Shown: positions 43,906 to 51,289 of the stretch, in pieces | Position numbering within the stretch: the stretch's first letter is position 1 | How the letters are laid out: the number at the start of each line of letters is the position of its first letter | From: G963663315 sp965214205 | Lineage (GTDB): Bacteria; Pseudomonadota; Gammaproteobacteria; Arenicellales; Poriferihabitantaceae | NCBI GenBank assembly: GCA_965214205.1 | Contig: OZ243941.1 | Coordinates: 868,001 to 932,000 of the forward strand | Direction of reading: 5' to 3' | DNA length: 64,000 nucleotides | Made by a program: the position numbers and the translations under genes | The notes under the pieces: generated by a model | What the model was told of the DNA's origin: nothing | Database searches by the model: none | The model's input: the letters and a program-made list of their open reading frames with translations, nothing else

Positions 43906-46674
43906 ATGCCGAACGCCAACCAGACCCCCGAACAGGTGGCGCGGGATGTTATTGACGAGAAATTGTCACAGGCTGGCTGGGCTGTTCAGGACAAGGATCG
44001 GATTGACTTTACTGCCTCTGCCGGTGTCGCTGTGCGTGAGTATCAGACGGATGTCGGTCCTGCCGATTATGTACTCTTTATCGACAAAAACCCGGTCGGC
44101 GTGATTGAGGCTAAGGCGGAGCATTTGGCGCAGAAGATCACAACCGTCGAGAGCCAATCCACAGCTTATGCCGATGCCGAATTGAAGTGGGTGAAAAACA
44201 GCAAACCCTTGCCATTCGTTTACGAGAGCACCGGCGTGTTGACTCGCTTCACAGACAGACGCGACCCCAAACCCCGTTCCCGCGAGATATTTCATTTCCC
44301 TCGCCCGGAGACGATGCGGGACTGGCTGGCCCGTCCAGCCTCACTGCGCTCCCGGTTCCAGGCGTTGCCGGGCCTGGATAGCCAGGGGCTGAGAGATTGC
44401 CAGATTGATGCCATTAAGGAGTTGGAAGCGTCCTTTAAGGATAACCACCCCCGTGCCCTCATCCAGATGGCAACCGGATCAGGCAAGACTTACACGGCCA
44501 TCACTTCGATTTACCGATTGCTCAAACACACCGATGCCAGGCGGATTCTCTTTCTGGTAGATACCCGCAATCTGGGCGAACAGGCCGAGCAGGAGTTCAT
44601 GGCTTACGTACCCAATGACGACAACCGCAAGTTCATTGAGCTCTACAACGTACAACGCCTGCAATCATCCTTCGTCGCCCGGGACAGTCAAGTCTGCATT
44701 AGTACCATCCAGCGTATGTATTCGCTCCTGAAAGGTCGGGAAATGGATGAAATCGCCGATCAAATCAATCCAGCCGAATGGGTGCAGCCAAAAGAGCCGA
44801 TGCCGGTCGCCTATAACGAACGAATCCCGCCTGAGTTCTTCGACTTCATTGTTATCGACGAATGTCATCGCTCGATATACAACACCTGGCGGCAGGTTCT
44901 GGAGTATTTCGATGCTTTTCTGATTGGCCTGACCGCTACGCCGGACAACCGCACATACGGGTTCTTCAGGAAAAATATAGTCAGTGAATACGGCCATGAT
45001 CAAGCCGTTGCTGATGGTGTCAATGTTGGCAACGAGATTTATCTGATTGATACGGAGGTTACGCAGCAGGGAGGCCAGATAGCGGAAGGCCAGATGATCG
45101 AGAAACGCGAACGCCAGACACGCAAGAAGCGTTGGGAAACGCAGGACGAAGAAGAAAATTATTCCTCACGGCAATTGGATCGCGATGTTGTCAATCCGCA
45201 CCAGATTCGTACCGTGATTGGCGCCTTCCGCGACAAGTGGCCGGAGATTTTCCCAGGCCGTGACGAGGTGCCGAAGACACTGGTTTTCGCCAAGACCGAC
45301 AGCCATGCCGATGATATTATCCAGACTGTACGGGAGGAATTTGCTGAGGGAAACGAATTCTGCAAGAAGGTGACCTACAAAACAGAAGAAGACCCGAAAT
45401 CCATCCTCGCCCAGTTCCGCAATGATTTTTATCCACGTATCGCCGTGACCGTGGATATGATCGCAACGGGCACCGATGTCAAACCCATCGAGTGCCTGCT
45501 GTTCATGCGTGACGTGCGTAGCCGCAATTATTTCGAGCAAATGAAAGGGCGAGGCACCCGCACCCTCGAATACGATGACCTGAAGAATGTCTCGCCCTCC
45601 GTGACCAGTGGGAAGACTCATTATGTGATCGTGGATGCGGTGGGTGTCACCCGGTCACTCAAGACGGCCAGCCAACCACTGATCACCAAACCCACGGTGC
45701 CGCTCAAGGATTTGGCGATGGGTGTGATGATGGGGGCCTGCGATGAAGACACGGTAAGTTCGCTGGCAGGTCGCCTTGCCCGCCTGAACCAACAACTTGA
45801 CCAGACGGACAAAAACCGAATCAGAGAGCAGGCCGGGGGTATCGAACTGACGCAAATCGCAGGTGATCTGCTGGCCGCTATTGACCCGGACCGCATTGAT
45901 GAGAAAGCGCGGGAGATAGAGCCGATTGCCGACAAGGATGTCGAACTATCCACTGATGCTTGCGACAGGGCGCGGGAGCAATTGGTTGATGATGCCGCCC
46001 GCATATTCAACGGCGAACTGATTGAGTTAATCGACTCCATCCGGCGCAACAAGGAACAGACCGTCGACCATGATAATCTGGATACGTTACAGCGTGCTGA
46101 ATGGGCGGGAGACTCCCGTGAGAACGCAGAAGCCATGGCACAGGATTTCCGGCAATATCTAAAAGCCCATCGAGACGAGATTGAGGCGTTGACGATCTTC
46201 TACAGTCAACCGCATCGTCGTCGGGAACTGACTTATGCCATGATCCGGGAGTTATCTGACCGACTCAGGCAAGATCAGCCGCGTTTATCGCCTTTCAGGG
46301 TCTGGCGGGCTTATGCCCTGCTGGATGACTACAAGGGCGGTCAACCGACAAACGAACTGACCTCACTGGTAGCGCTGATTCGGCGTGTCTGTGGTATGGA
46401 TGCGGAGCTGTCACCGTATCGGGATACCGTGCGGCGCAATTTCCAGAACTGGATCATGGCGCACCACAGTGGCAGTGGCGAGAAATTCAATAAAGAACAG
46501 ATGGAGTGGCTACACATGATCCGCGACCACATCATCGACTCTTTTCATCTGGAGAGGGAAGACCTCGAATTAGCTCCGTTCGATAGCCAGGGTGGCATGG
46601 GCCAGATGTACAAGCTATTCGGCGATCAGATGGAGGATGTGATTGACGAATTGAATGAGGCATTGGCGGCGTGA
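43906..46674 (+). CDS. hsdR: Type I restriction endonuclease subunit (EcoEI-like)
   Basis: Motor and nuclease subunit of the type I system, about 922 residues. The N-terminal nuclease core is VLFIDKNPVGVIEAKA; superfamily 2 helicase motifs follow, with Walker A MATGSGKTYTA near residue 190, DECHRS in the DEAH position, GLTATPDN, and MIATGTDVKPIECLLFMRDVRS...QMKGRGTRT as motifs V-VI (only short parts quoted). The C-terminal region matches the EcoEI R-subunit coupling domain. ATG 43906 is used; a TTG precedes it in frame. Its stop overlaps the hsdS start. Confidence 0.94.
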   Translation: MPNANQTPEQVARDVIDEKLSQAGWAVQDKDRIDFTASAGVAVREYQTDVGPADYVLFIDKNPVGVIEAKAEHLAQKITTVESQSTAYADAELKWVKNSKPLPFVYESTGVLTRFTDRRDPKPRSREIFHFPRPETMRDWLARPASLRSRFQALPGLDSQGLRDCQIDAIKELEASFKDNHPRALIQMATGSGKTYTAITSIYRLLKHTDARRILFLVDTRNLGEQAEQEFMAYVPNDDNRKFIELYNVQRLQSSFVARDSQVCISTIQRMYSLLKGREMDEIADQINPAEWVQPKEPMPVAYNERIPPEFFDFIVIDECHRSIYNTWRQVLEYFDAFLIGLTATPDNRTYGFFRKNIVSEYGHDQAVADGVNVGNEIYLIDTEVTQQGGQIAEGQMIEKRERQTRKKRWETQDEEENYSSRQLDRDVVNPHQIRTVIGAFRDKWPEIFPGRDEVPKTLVFAKTDSHADDIIQTVREEFAEGNEFCKKVTYKTEEDPKSILAQFRNDFYPRIAVTVDMIATGTDVKPIECLLFMRDVRSRNYFEQMKGRGTRTLEYDDLKNVSPSVTSGKTHYVIVDAVGVTRSLKTASQPLITKPTVPLKDLAMGVMMGACDEDTVSSLAGRLARLNQQLDQTDKNRIREQAGGIELTQIAGDLLAAIDPDRIDEKAREIEPIADKDVELSTDACDRAREQLVDDAARIFNGELIELIDSIRRNKEQTVDHDNLDTLQRAEWAGDSRENAEAMAQDFRQYLKAHRDEIEALTIFYSQPHRRRELTYAMIRELSDRLRQDQPRLSPFRVWRAYALLDDYKGGQPTNELTSLVALIRRVCGMDAELSPYRDTVRRNFQNWIMAHHSGSGEKFNKEQMEWLHMIRDHIIDSFHLEREDLELAPFDSQGGMGQMYKLFGDQMEDVIDELNEALAA

Positions 46675-47375
46675 ACGAAAAACCAGAATCGAGATGGGCA
46701 ATTCCCGATAGCTGGATGTGGACCAATGTTTCGGAAATTGGCGATGTTGTAGCGGGCGGCACGCCATCAACCAAGGAACCATCATATTGGGCAGATGAGA
46801 TCAATTGGATTTCACCCGCTGATTTAACAGGCTACTTATCCAAGACTATCAAGCGTGGGACAAAGAGTATCTCCAGAGTCGGCTTAGCAAAGAGTTCAGC
46901 GAAGGTGATGCCTGCAGGCAGCATACATTTTTCCTCTCGTGCACCAATCGGGTATGTCGTTATAAGTGCGGAGCCGCTAGCGACAAATCAAGGTTTCAAG
47001 AGCCTTGTTCCCGCATCTGGTATTTTCAATGAGTATATCTATTACTATTTGTTGTCGTCGCGAGAATACGCCCGCGAACATGCAAGTGGCACAACATTCT
47101 TGGAGCTATCGGGCAAGGCATTCGGCCGCCTTTCGATACCTCTCGCGCCTCTAAATGAACAACAACGAATCGTCGCCAAAATTGAGGAGTTGTTTTCTGA
47201 AATCGACAAGGGCGTTGAAAGTCTGGGGAAAGCCATGGGAATCAGTGGGGGACCTCATAAAATAGCCGCACTCCGTCAATCTATTCTCAAGATGGCCTTT
47301 TCCGGTAAACTGGTCGCACAAGACCCGAACGACGAGCCTGCATCTGTATTGCTCGAACGGATTAGGGCGAAATGA
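46671..47375 (+). CDS. hsdS: Half-size type I specificity subunit (single TRD)
   Basis: HsdS chooses the DNA site. This copy is 234 residues, about half the usual size, with one target-recognition domain (VAGGTPSTKEPSYW to SIPLAPLNEQQRI) and one coiled conserved region (VAKIEELFSEIDKGVESL), then the C-terminal ending RQSILKMAFSGKLV...DEPASVLLERIRAK that normally closes a full HsdS. It could act as a dimer recognising a palindromic site, or be a deletion product that has lost one TRD. It overlaps the hsdR stop by 4 bases. Confidence 0.85.
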   Translation: MNEKPESRWAIPDSWMWTNVSEIGDVVAGGTPSTKEPSYWADEINWISPADLTGYLSKTIKRGTKSISRVGLAKSSAKVMPAGSIHFSSRAPIGYVVISAEPLATNQGFKSLVPASGIFNEYIYYYLLSSREYAREHASGTTFLELSGKAFGRLSIPLAPLNEQQRIVAKIEELFSEIDKGVESLGKAMGISGGPHKIAALRQSILKMAFSGKLVAQDPNDEPASVLLERIRAK

Positions 47376-47388
47376 TCGACTGTGCCCA

Positions 47389-47402
47389 TGTATAATGGCG
47401 CT
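47389..47402 (+). repeat. TGTATAATGGCGCT repeat after hsdS
   Basis: Second copy of the 14-mer at 43619-43632. Here the TATAAT ends 9 bases before the ATG of the 48-residue microprotein, so if it is a real -10 the message would be nearly leaderless. Confidence 0.6.
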
Positions 47403-47405
47403 CTT

Positions 47406-47552
47406 ATGGCTAAACAACAGATGACAAATCAACAAGCGCCAAAACCATCAAGGCCGATAGTGAAAAAGTGGGGACAACGTGACGGTGTATCACCTAAACC
47501 TCCGACTGCGAGGAAACCGCCCCCGCCACCACCGCCCCCCGCTAAGAGATAG
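47406..47552 (+). CDS. Predicted 48-residue basic polyproline microprotein
   Basis: An intact frame encodes MAKQQMTNQQAPKPSRPI..., continuing to GVSPKPPTARK followed by eight consecutive prolines and AKR at the end. It is strongly basic with no hydrophobic segment. Proline codons are mixed (CCG, CCC, CCA), which argues against a chance homopolymer. No clear ribosome binding site is visible; a TATAAT lies 9 bases upstream. It sits 30 bases after the hsdS stop on the same strand. I recognise no family; such a run would depend on EF-P for translation. Coding status is unproven. Confidence 0.45.
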   Translation: MAKQQMTNQQAPKPSRPIVKKWGQRDGVSPKPPTARKPPPPPPPPAKR

Positions 47553-47664
47553 TTCGGGTATCGTAGACCTGCCCCGGCTTGATCGGGGAACACTTGCCTG
47601 CCCGCGAACAGACGAAATACGACAAGAAGATCACGAGCGAGCGTAGCAGTGAACATATATACAG

Positions 47665-47712
47665 TTGACATATACCGAGTGGAGCACTAAAGTATATGCA
47701 AAATACATATAC
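47665..47712 (+). promoter_or_regulatory. vapBC promoter and operator
   Basis: TTGACA at 47665-47670 and TAAAGT at 47688-47693 with a 17-base spacer form a plausible promoter. A perfect inverted repeat, GTATATG at 47692-47698 and CATATAC at 47706-47712 with a 7-base gap, overlaps the -10 and fits autoregulation by a VapB-type antitoxin. A further CATATAC-like half-site lies at 47669-47675. Confidence 0.6.
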
Positions 47713-47724
47713 AAGGTGATTCGA

Positions 47725-47958
47725 ATGCACAAGGCCAGCGTATTCAAGAACAATACCAGTCAAGCGGTCCGGCTCCCGAAGTCCCTGGCTTTCCCGGAGG
47801 GCACGAAAACCGTAGATGTGATCGCTGTGGGGCGGGCCCGATTGATCGTGCCGTCAAAAGACAGCTGGGATCATTGGTTTGAACAGCTTGAGGCCATCCC
47901 CGACTTTATGGCAGATCGTGATCAGCCAGCAGAGCAGGAGCGTGATTTGTTTGAATGA
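47725..47958 (+). CDS. vapB: VapB-type antitoxin (AbrB/SpoVT fold)
   Basis: A 77-residue antitoxin with the AbrB-like swapped-hairpin start HKASVFKNNTSQAVRLPKSLAFPEG, then a charged C-terminal tail (AIPDFMADRDQPAEQERDLFE) expected to wrap the toxin. ATG 47725 starts this domain and has AAGGTG upstream. Its stop overlaps the toxin ATG by 4 bases, the usual coupling. It should neutralise VapC and repress its own promoter. Confidence 0.88.
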   Translation: MHKASVFKNNTSQAVRLPKSLAFPEGTKTVDVIAVGRARLIVPSKDSWDHWFEQLEAIPDFMADRDQPAEQERDLFE

Positions 47959-48359
47959 TCAAATACATGCTGGATACTGATACGGTAAGCTACACGATCA
48001 GAAACAAGCCGGTAGAAATACGGCAAGCATTCGCGGCGCATCACGGGCAAATGTGTATTTCATCTGTGACTTTGATGGAATTGGTCTTTGGCGCTGAAAG
48101 ACACCCGGATACCCGGACATTGATGTCGGTTATTGAAAGTATGGTCGCTCGGCTGGAAGTTTGGCATTTCGATGAAGTTGCCGCCATTCATACCGGTGAG
48201 ATTCGGGCAGAACTCGCTATACAGGGTAACCCGATTGGCCCGTATGATGCCATGATTGCAGGTCACGCCAGAGCAAGTGGATTGATTGTCATAACCAATA
48301 ACACGAAAGAATACTCCAGAGTATCCGGGTTGCGCGTTGACAACTGGGTAGCTCGCTAG
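47955..48359 (+). CDS. vapC: VapC-type PIN-domain toxin
   Basis: A 134-residue PIN-domain ribonuclease. The acidic site is D7 (MLDTDTVSY), E42 (TLMELVFG) and D98 (GPYDAMIAGHA), with TNNTKEY at the fourth position, as in many tRNA-cleaving VapC proteins. The overlapping vapB gene completes the pair. It is the last clear gene of the accessory stretch before tRNA-Leu. Confidence 0.9.
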   Translation: MIKYMLDTDTVSYTIRNKPVEIRQAFAAHHGQMCISSVTLMELVFGAERHPDTRTLMSVIESMVARLEVWHFDEVAAIHTGEIRAELAIQGNPIGPYDAMIAGHARASGLIVITNNTKEYSRVSGLRVDNWVAR

Positions 48360-48719
48360 TCAATCTGGCTTGGAACCAGCGTTATCGGCGCACGGCAACC
48401 GGGCATGCCTTGGCGCAACGCATCAGCAGGAGGGGAGGATTCACCCGAATAGTCTATCCCAGTAATAACTCAAGCACAGGTTTTGCATCTTTCACAAAGG
48501 GGTTGATTATCTCAACGCCCCCGATCCTTCGGCCATGCTGCATGTCTTCCATTTACGATCATGCAGTGTGTCTCTGTCAAAGTCTTCGGCACCCAGCCTC
48601 AATCCCTTGTCAAGAAGTTGCCTCATGCGCGCGATTGCGGTCGCCCGCGCCTTGTGCCACTGGGTATTTTTTCCTTCGAGCATCAGTTCAAATTTATTGG
48701 GGTGACGGTGTAACATAAC
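48360..48719. other. Gap between vapC and tRNA-Leu
   Basis: No convincing intact gene. On the minus strand a 69-codon frame from an ATG at 48716, 4 bases past the tRNA 3' end, to 48507 (LMLEGKNTQWHKARATAIAR, RQLLDKGLRLGAEDFDRDTLHDR) has antitoxin-like composition and could be a remnant; no toxin partner is seen beside it. Confidence 0.35.
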
Positions 48720-48804
48720 TGGTGCCGAAGGAGGGACTCGAACCCTCACGCCGTGAAGCACAGCCCCCTCAAGACTGCGTGTCTACCAATTCCACCACTT
48801 CGGC
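48720..48804 (-). tRNA. tRNA-Leu(GAG)
   Basis: An 85-base class II tRNA. The acceptor arms GCCGAAG and CTTCGGC pair fully, the anticodon stem CAGTC/GGCTG holds loop TTGAGGG with anticodon GAG, a long variable arm is present, and the T arm is GAGGGTTCGAGTCCCTC. CCA is encoded (48722-48720). It lies 10 bases after secG and is probably processed from the same transcript. Confidence 0.97.
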
Positions 48805-48814
48805 TGTTTGCGTT

Positions 48815-49189
48815 TCAGTTTTCCGGGGTTGCGGGGACATCAGATTCCCCGGTATCCGGTGTTGTCGTTTCGGGACCGGTTGCCGCTGGCGCTTCCTCAA
48901 CTTGCTCGTCCGTCTGGTTGATGACGGATTCGGTCAGTATGCTGGTCTCTTCGCCCTGTCGCGTGTACAGGAAGGCCAGTACCAGACTGGTAATGAAGAA
49001 TACGGTTACCAGGGTGGAGGTAATGCGGCTCAGGAAGTTGGCCGAACCTCTCGCGCCGAACAGGGATTGAGAAGAACCACCCCCGAACGCGGCGCCCATT
49101 TCCGAGCCTTTACCCTGTTGCAGCAGTACCAGCACGACGATGGTGACCGCGATGATCAAATGAACGACCAGTAGGAGATTGGAAATCAT
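48815..49189 (-). CDS. secG: Protein translocase subunit SecG
   Basis: A 124-residue two-helix partner of SecYE. The conserved helix one and loop read VLVLLQQGKGSEMGAAFGGGSSQSLFGARGSANFLSR (short parts: LLQQGKGSEMG, SLFGARG), followed by a second helix and an acidic, proline-rich tail. It lies between tpiA and tRNA-Leu as in many gammaproteobacteria. Confidence 0.96.
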   Translation of the reverse strand: MISNLLLVVHLIIAVTIVVLVLLQQGKGSEMGAAFGGGSSQSLFGARGSANFLSRITSTLVTVFFITSLVLAFLYTRQGEETSILTESVINQTDEQVEEAPAATGPETTTPDTGESDVPATPEN

Positions 49190-49223
49190 GATTGTATATA
49201 TTGTGTTTGACTTTTCGTTTTTG

Positions 49224-49997
49224 TCAGGCTGCCCGGCAAATGCCCAGGAAGTCTTCCGCTTTCAATGAGGCGCCGCCAATCAGGCCGCCGTCGATATCCG
49301 GTTTGGCGAGTAATTCGCCTGCGTTGTCCGGCTTCATGCTGCCGCCATACAGGATCCGGCAGTCCTCCGCGATACCGGCGTCATGCCAGGCAAGCTGTCG
49401 GCGGATCAACTGATGAACCTGCCAGGCCTGCTCCGGCGTTGCGCTCAGTCCGGAGCCGATTGCCCAGACCGGCTCGTAAGCAATCACGATATTCCTGAAT
49501 TGCTGGATGCCCACGGTATCAATCACTGCCTGGACTTGTCGTTGTACCACTTGTTTGGTTACGCCTGACTCCCGTTCTGCCCGCGTTTCACCGACGCATA
49601 CGATCGCGACCAGCCCATCGGTAACCGCCCGTCCCGCTTTGTCTGCCACCATCTGGTCGGATTCACCGCACAGGGTACGGCGCTCGGAATGCCCGACGAT
49701 GACATGGCTGCATCCGCAATCCAGCAGCATGGTCGAGGAGACCTGGCCGGTAAAGGCGCCATTTGGATTCGCCGCCATGTCCTGGGCGCCCAGTTGGCAG
49801 GCGCTGTCCCGAATGATCGAATCCACCGTCGATAACAGGGTAAAGGGAGGGCAGACCAGAATATCCGGATTACCCGCGCTATCGGCGCCATTGCCCCCCC
49901 GGTTACGGATGCCAGCGACAATATTTTCGCATACAGCCCGGGCCATGGCCTTGTCGCCATTCATCTTCCAGTTTCCAGCGATCAGGGTTGTACGCAC
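49224..49997 (-). CDS. tpiA: Triosephosphate isomerase
   Basis: Interconverts dihydroxyacetone phosphate and glyceraldehyde 3-phosphate. The 257-residue TIM barrel has NWKMN at the N-terminus, the catalytic His in GHSERR and the catalytic Glu in AYEPVWAIGSG. The C-terminal phosphate loop is GGSMKPDNA. It is full length and 34 bases upstream of secG. Confidence 0.98.
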   Translation of the reverse strand: MRTTLIAGNWKMNGDKAMARAVCENIVAGIRNRGGNGADSAGNPDILVCPPFTLLSTVDSIIRDSACQLGAQDMAANPNGAFTGQVSSTMLLDCGCSHVIVGHSERRTLCGESDQMVADKAGRAVTDGLVAIVCVGETRAERESGVTKQVVQRQVQAVIDTVGIQQFRNIVIAYEPVWAIGSGLSATPEQAWQVHQLIRRQLAWHDAGIAEDCRILYGGSMKPDNAGELLAKPDIDGGLIGGASLKAEDFLGICRAA

Positions 49998-50137
49998 TGT
50001 TTGTCAGGGGTCGGTCAAAAATCGACCTGGACGCGAAGATTTTCGGGGGCTGGATATTACCGCCCATGGCGGCATAAAGCAATCATATCCGGGGATGGAT
50101 ATGGGTCGCCGCCGCTGGCCGGACGCTCATGCGGTTC

Positions 50138-51289
50138 TCATGATTCCTCGCGGGGGGCGTGATAGGGGGAGTGCGCTGCTACCGCCTCCATGTAGCGTTG
50201 CACTCCGGCTTGTTCATGCTCGACAAACTGCTGGATGGCCTGATTGAACGGATTGTCTGACATCCAGTGCAGGGAATGGGTCCGGGTCGGCTCAAAGCCG
50301 CGCGCGATTTTATGTTCGCCCTGGGCGCCGGGGTCGAATCGCTCCAGCCCGTGTCGAATACAATACTCAATGCCCTGATAATAGCAGACCTCGAAATGAA
50401 GGCAGTCCACATAGCGGTCGCATCCCCAATGACGGCCGTATAGAGTGGTGTCGTCACTGTACATCAGCGCGCCTGCGACGCTTTGCCCGTCCACTTTCGC
50501 GGATACCAGATGAACCTGATCGGGCATGGCCTCGCTGACCGCGGTGAAGAAAGCCAGATTGAATGCGGGCATCCCGTATTTGCGGTCATAGATTTGCTGA
50601 TACAGCCGGGTGAATTCGCGCCAGTCCGCCTCGGTTGCGGAATGACCGTCCAGCCACTCGATCCGCACATCCGCCTCCACCACCTTCCGCCTTTCCCGCA
50701 GGATGGTTTTCCGCTTTTTTGATTTCAGCGCTTTCAGGAAATCCCCGAATCGGGCATAGCCCCGGTTATGCCAGTGAAACTGGCAATCATAGCGCGAGAC
50801 CGTCTCCAGCCGATTGAGCAGATCATAGTCGCCAGGCTCTGGAAACAGACAATGAACCCCGCTGTATCCGTGTTCCCCGGCCAGGGTATTCGCCGCCCGG
50901 ACCATCGTTTGCGCCCATTCTTCCCGGCGTGGCCCGTCAATCAGGATGCGTTGACCGGAAGCCGGCGTAAACGGGACCGCGTTGATCAGTTTTGGATAAT
51001 ATCTGACTCCGTATCTGTGGAAGGCATTGGCCCAGGCATGGTCAAACACGAACTCGCCCCAGGAATTATGCTTTTCATAAACCGGCATCGCGGCGGCCAG
51101 GGTTTCGTCCTGGTGGCAAACCAGGTGCCGGGGGATCCATCCGACCTGCTCGCCGACACAGTCGAAGCGCTCCACCGCGGATAAAAAACCGTGATTCAAA
51201 AAAGGGTAATTCCCCCTGACAAGTCGGTTCCACTGTTGCCCGGAGACTTCATCAATGGAAGCGCAAACGCGAACTTCCAGGGAGTTCAT
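50138..51289 (-). CDS. COG3146/DUF482 GNAT-like acyltransferase family protein
   Basis: A 383-residue protein of the DUF482 family, which has a FemAB/GNAT-type acyltransferase fold. Recognisable features are the N-terminal NRLVRGNYPFLNHGFLSA, HNSWGEFVFDHAWANAFHRYG, and the C-terminal ARGFEPTRTHSLHW. The family is linked by some to peptidoglycan-related or aminoacyl transfer, but the reaction is not known. Its start overlaps the stop of the FtsX-like permease gene by 4 bases. Confidence 0.85.
   Translation of the reverse strand: MNSLEVRVCASIDEVSGQQWNRLVRGNYPFLNHGFLSAVERFDCVGEQVGWIPRHLVCHQDETLAAAMPVYEKHNSWGEFVFDHAWANAFHRYGVRYYPKLINAVPFTPASGQRILIDGPRREEWAQTMVRAANTLAGEHGYSGVHCLFPEPGDYDLLNRLETVSRYDCQFHWHNRGYARFGDFLKALKSKKRKTILRERRKVVEADVRIEWLDGHSATEADWREFTRLYQQIYDRKYGMPAFNLAFFTAVSEAMPDQVHLVSAKVDGQSVAGALMYSDDTTLYGRHWGCDRYVDCLHFEVCYYQGIEYCIRHGLERFDPGAQGEHKIARGFEPTRTHSLHWMSDNPFNQAIQQFVEHEQAGVQRYMEAVAAHSPYHAPREES

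Noticed and set aside
43709..43906. Possible 65-residue gene between hsdM and hsdR
   Set aside because: AT-rich, no ribosome binding site or known motif, ends at the hsdR start; kept only as spacer.
36793..48719. Integrative element with attL/attR at tRNA-Leu
   Set aside because: No integrase, and no second copy of the tRNA 3' end was recognised in the window.
48717..48761. Start of a protein inside tRNA-Leu (LHGVRVRVPPSAP)
   Set aside because: This peptide is the usual artefact of reading through the tRNA T arm and acceptor.
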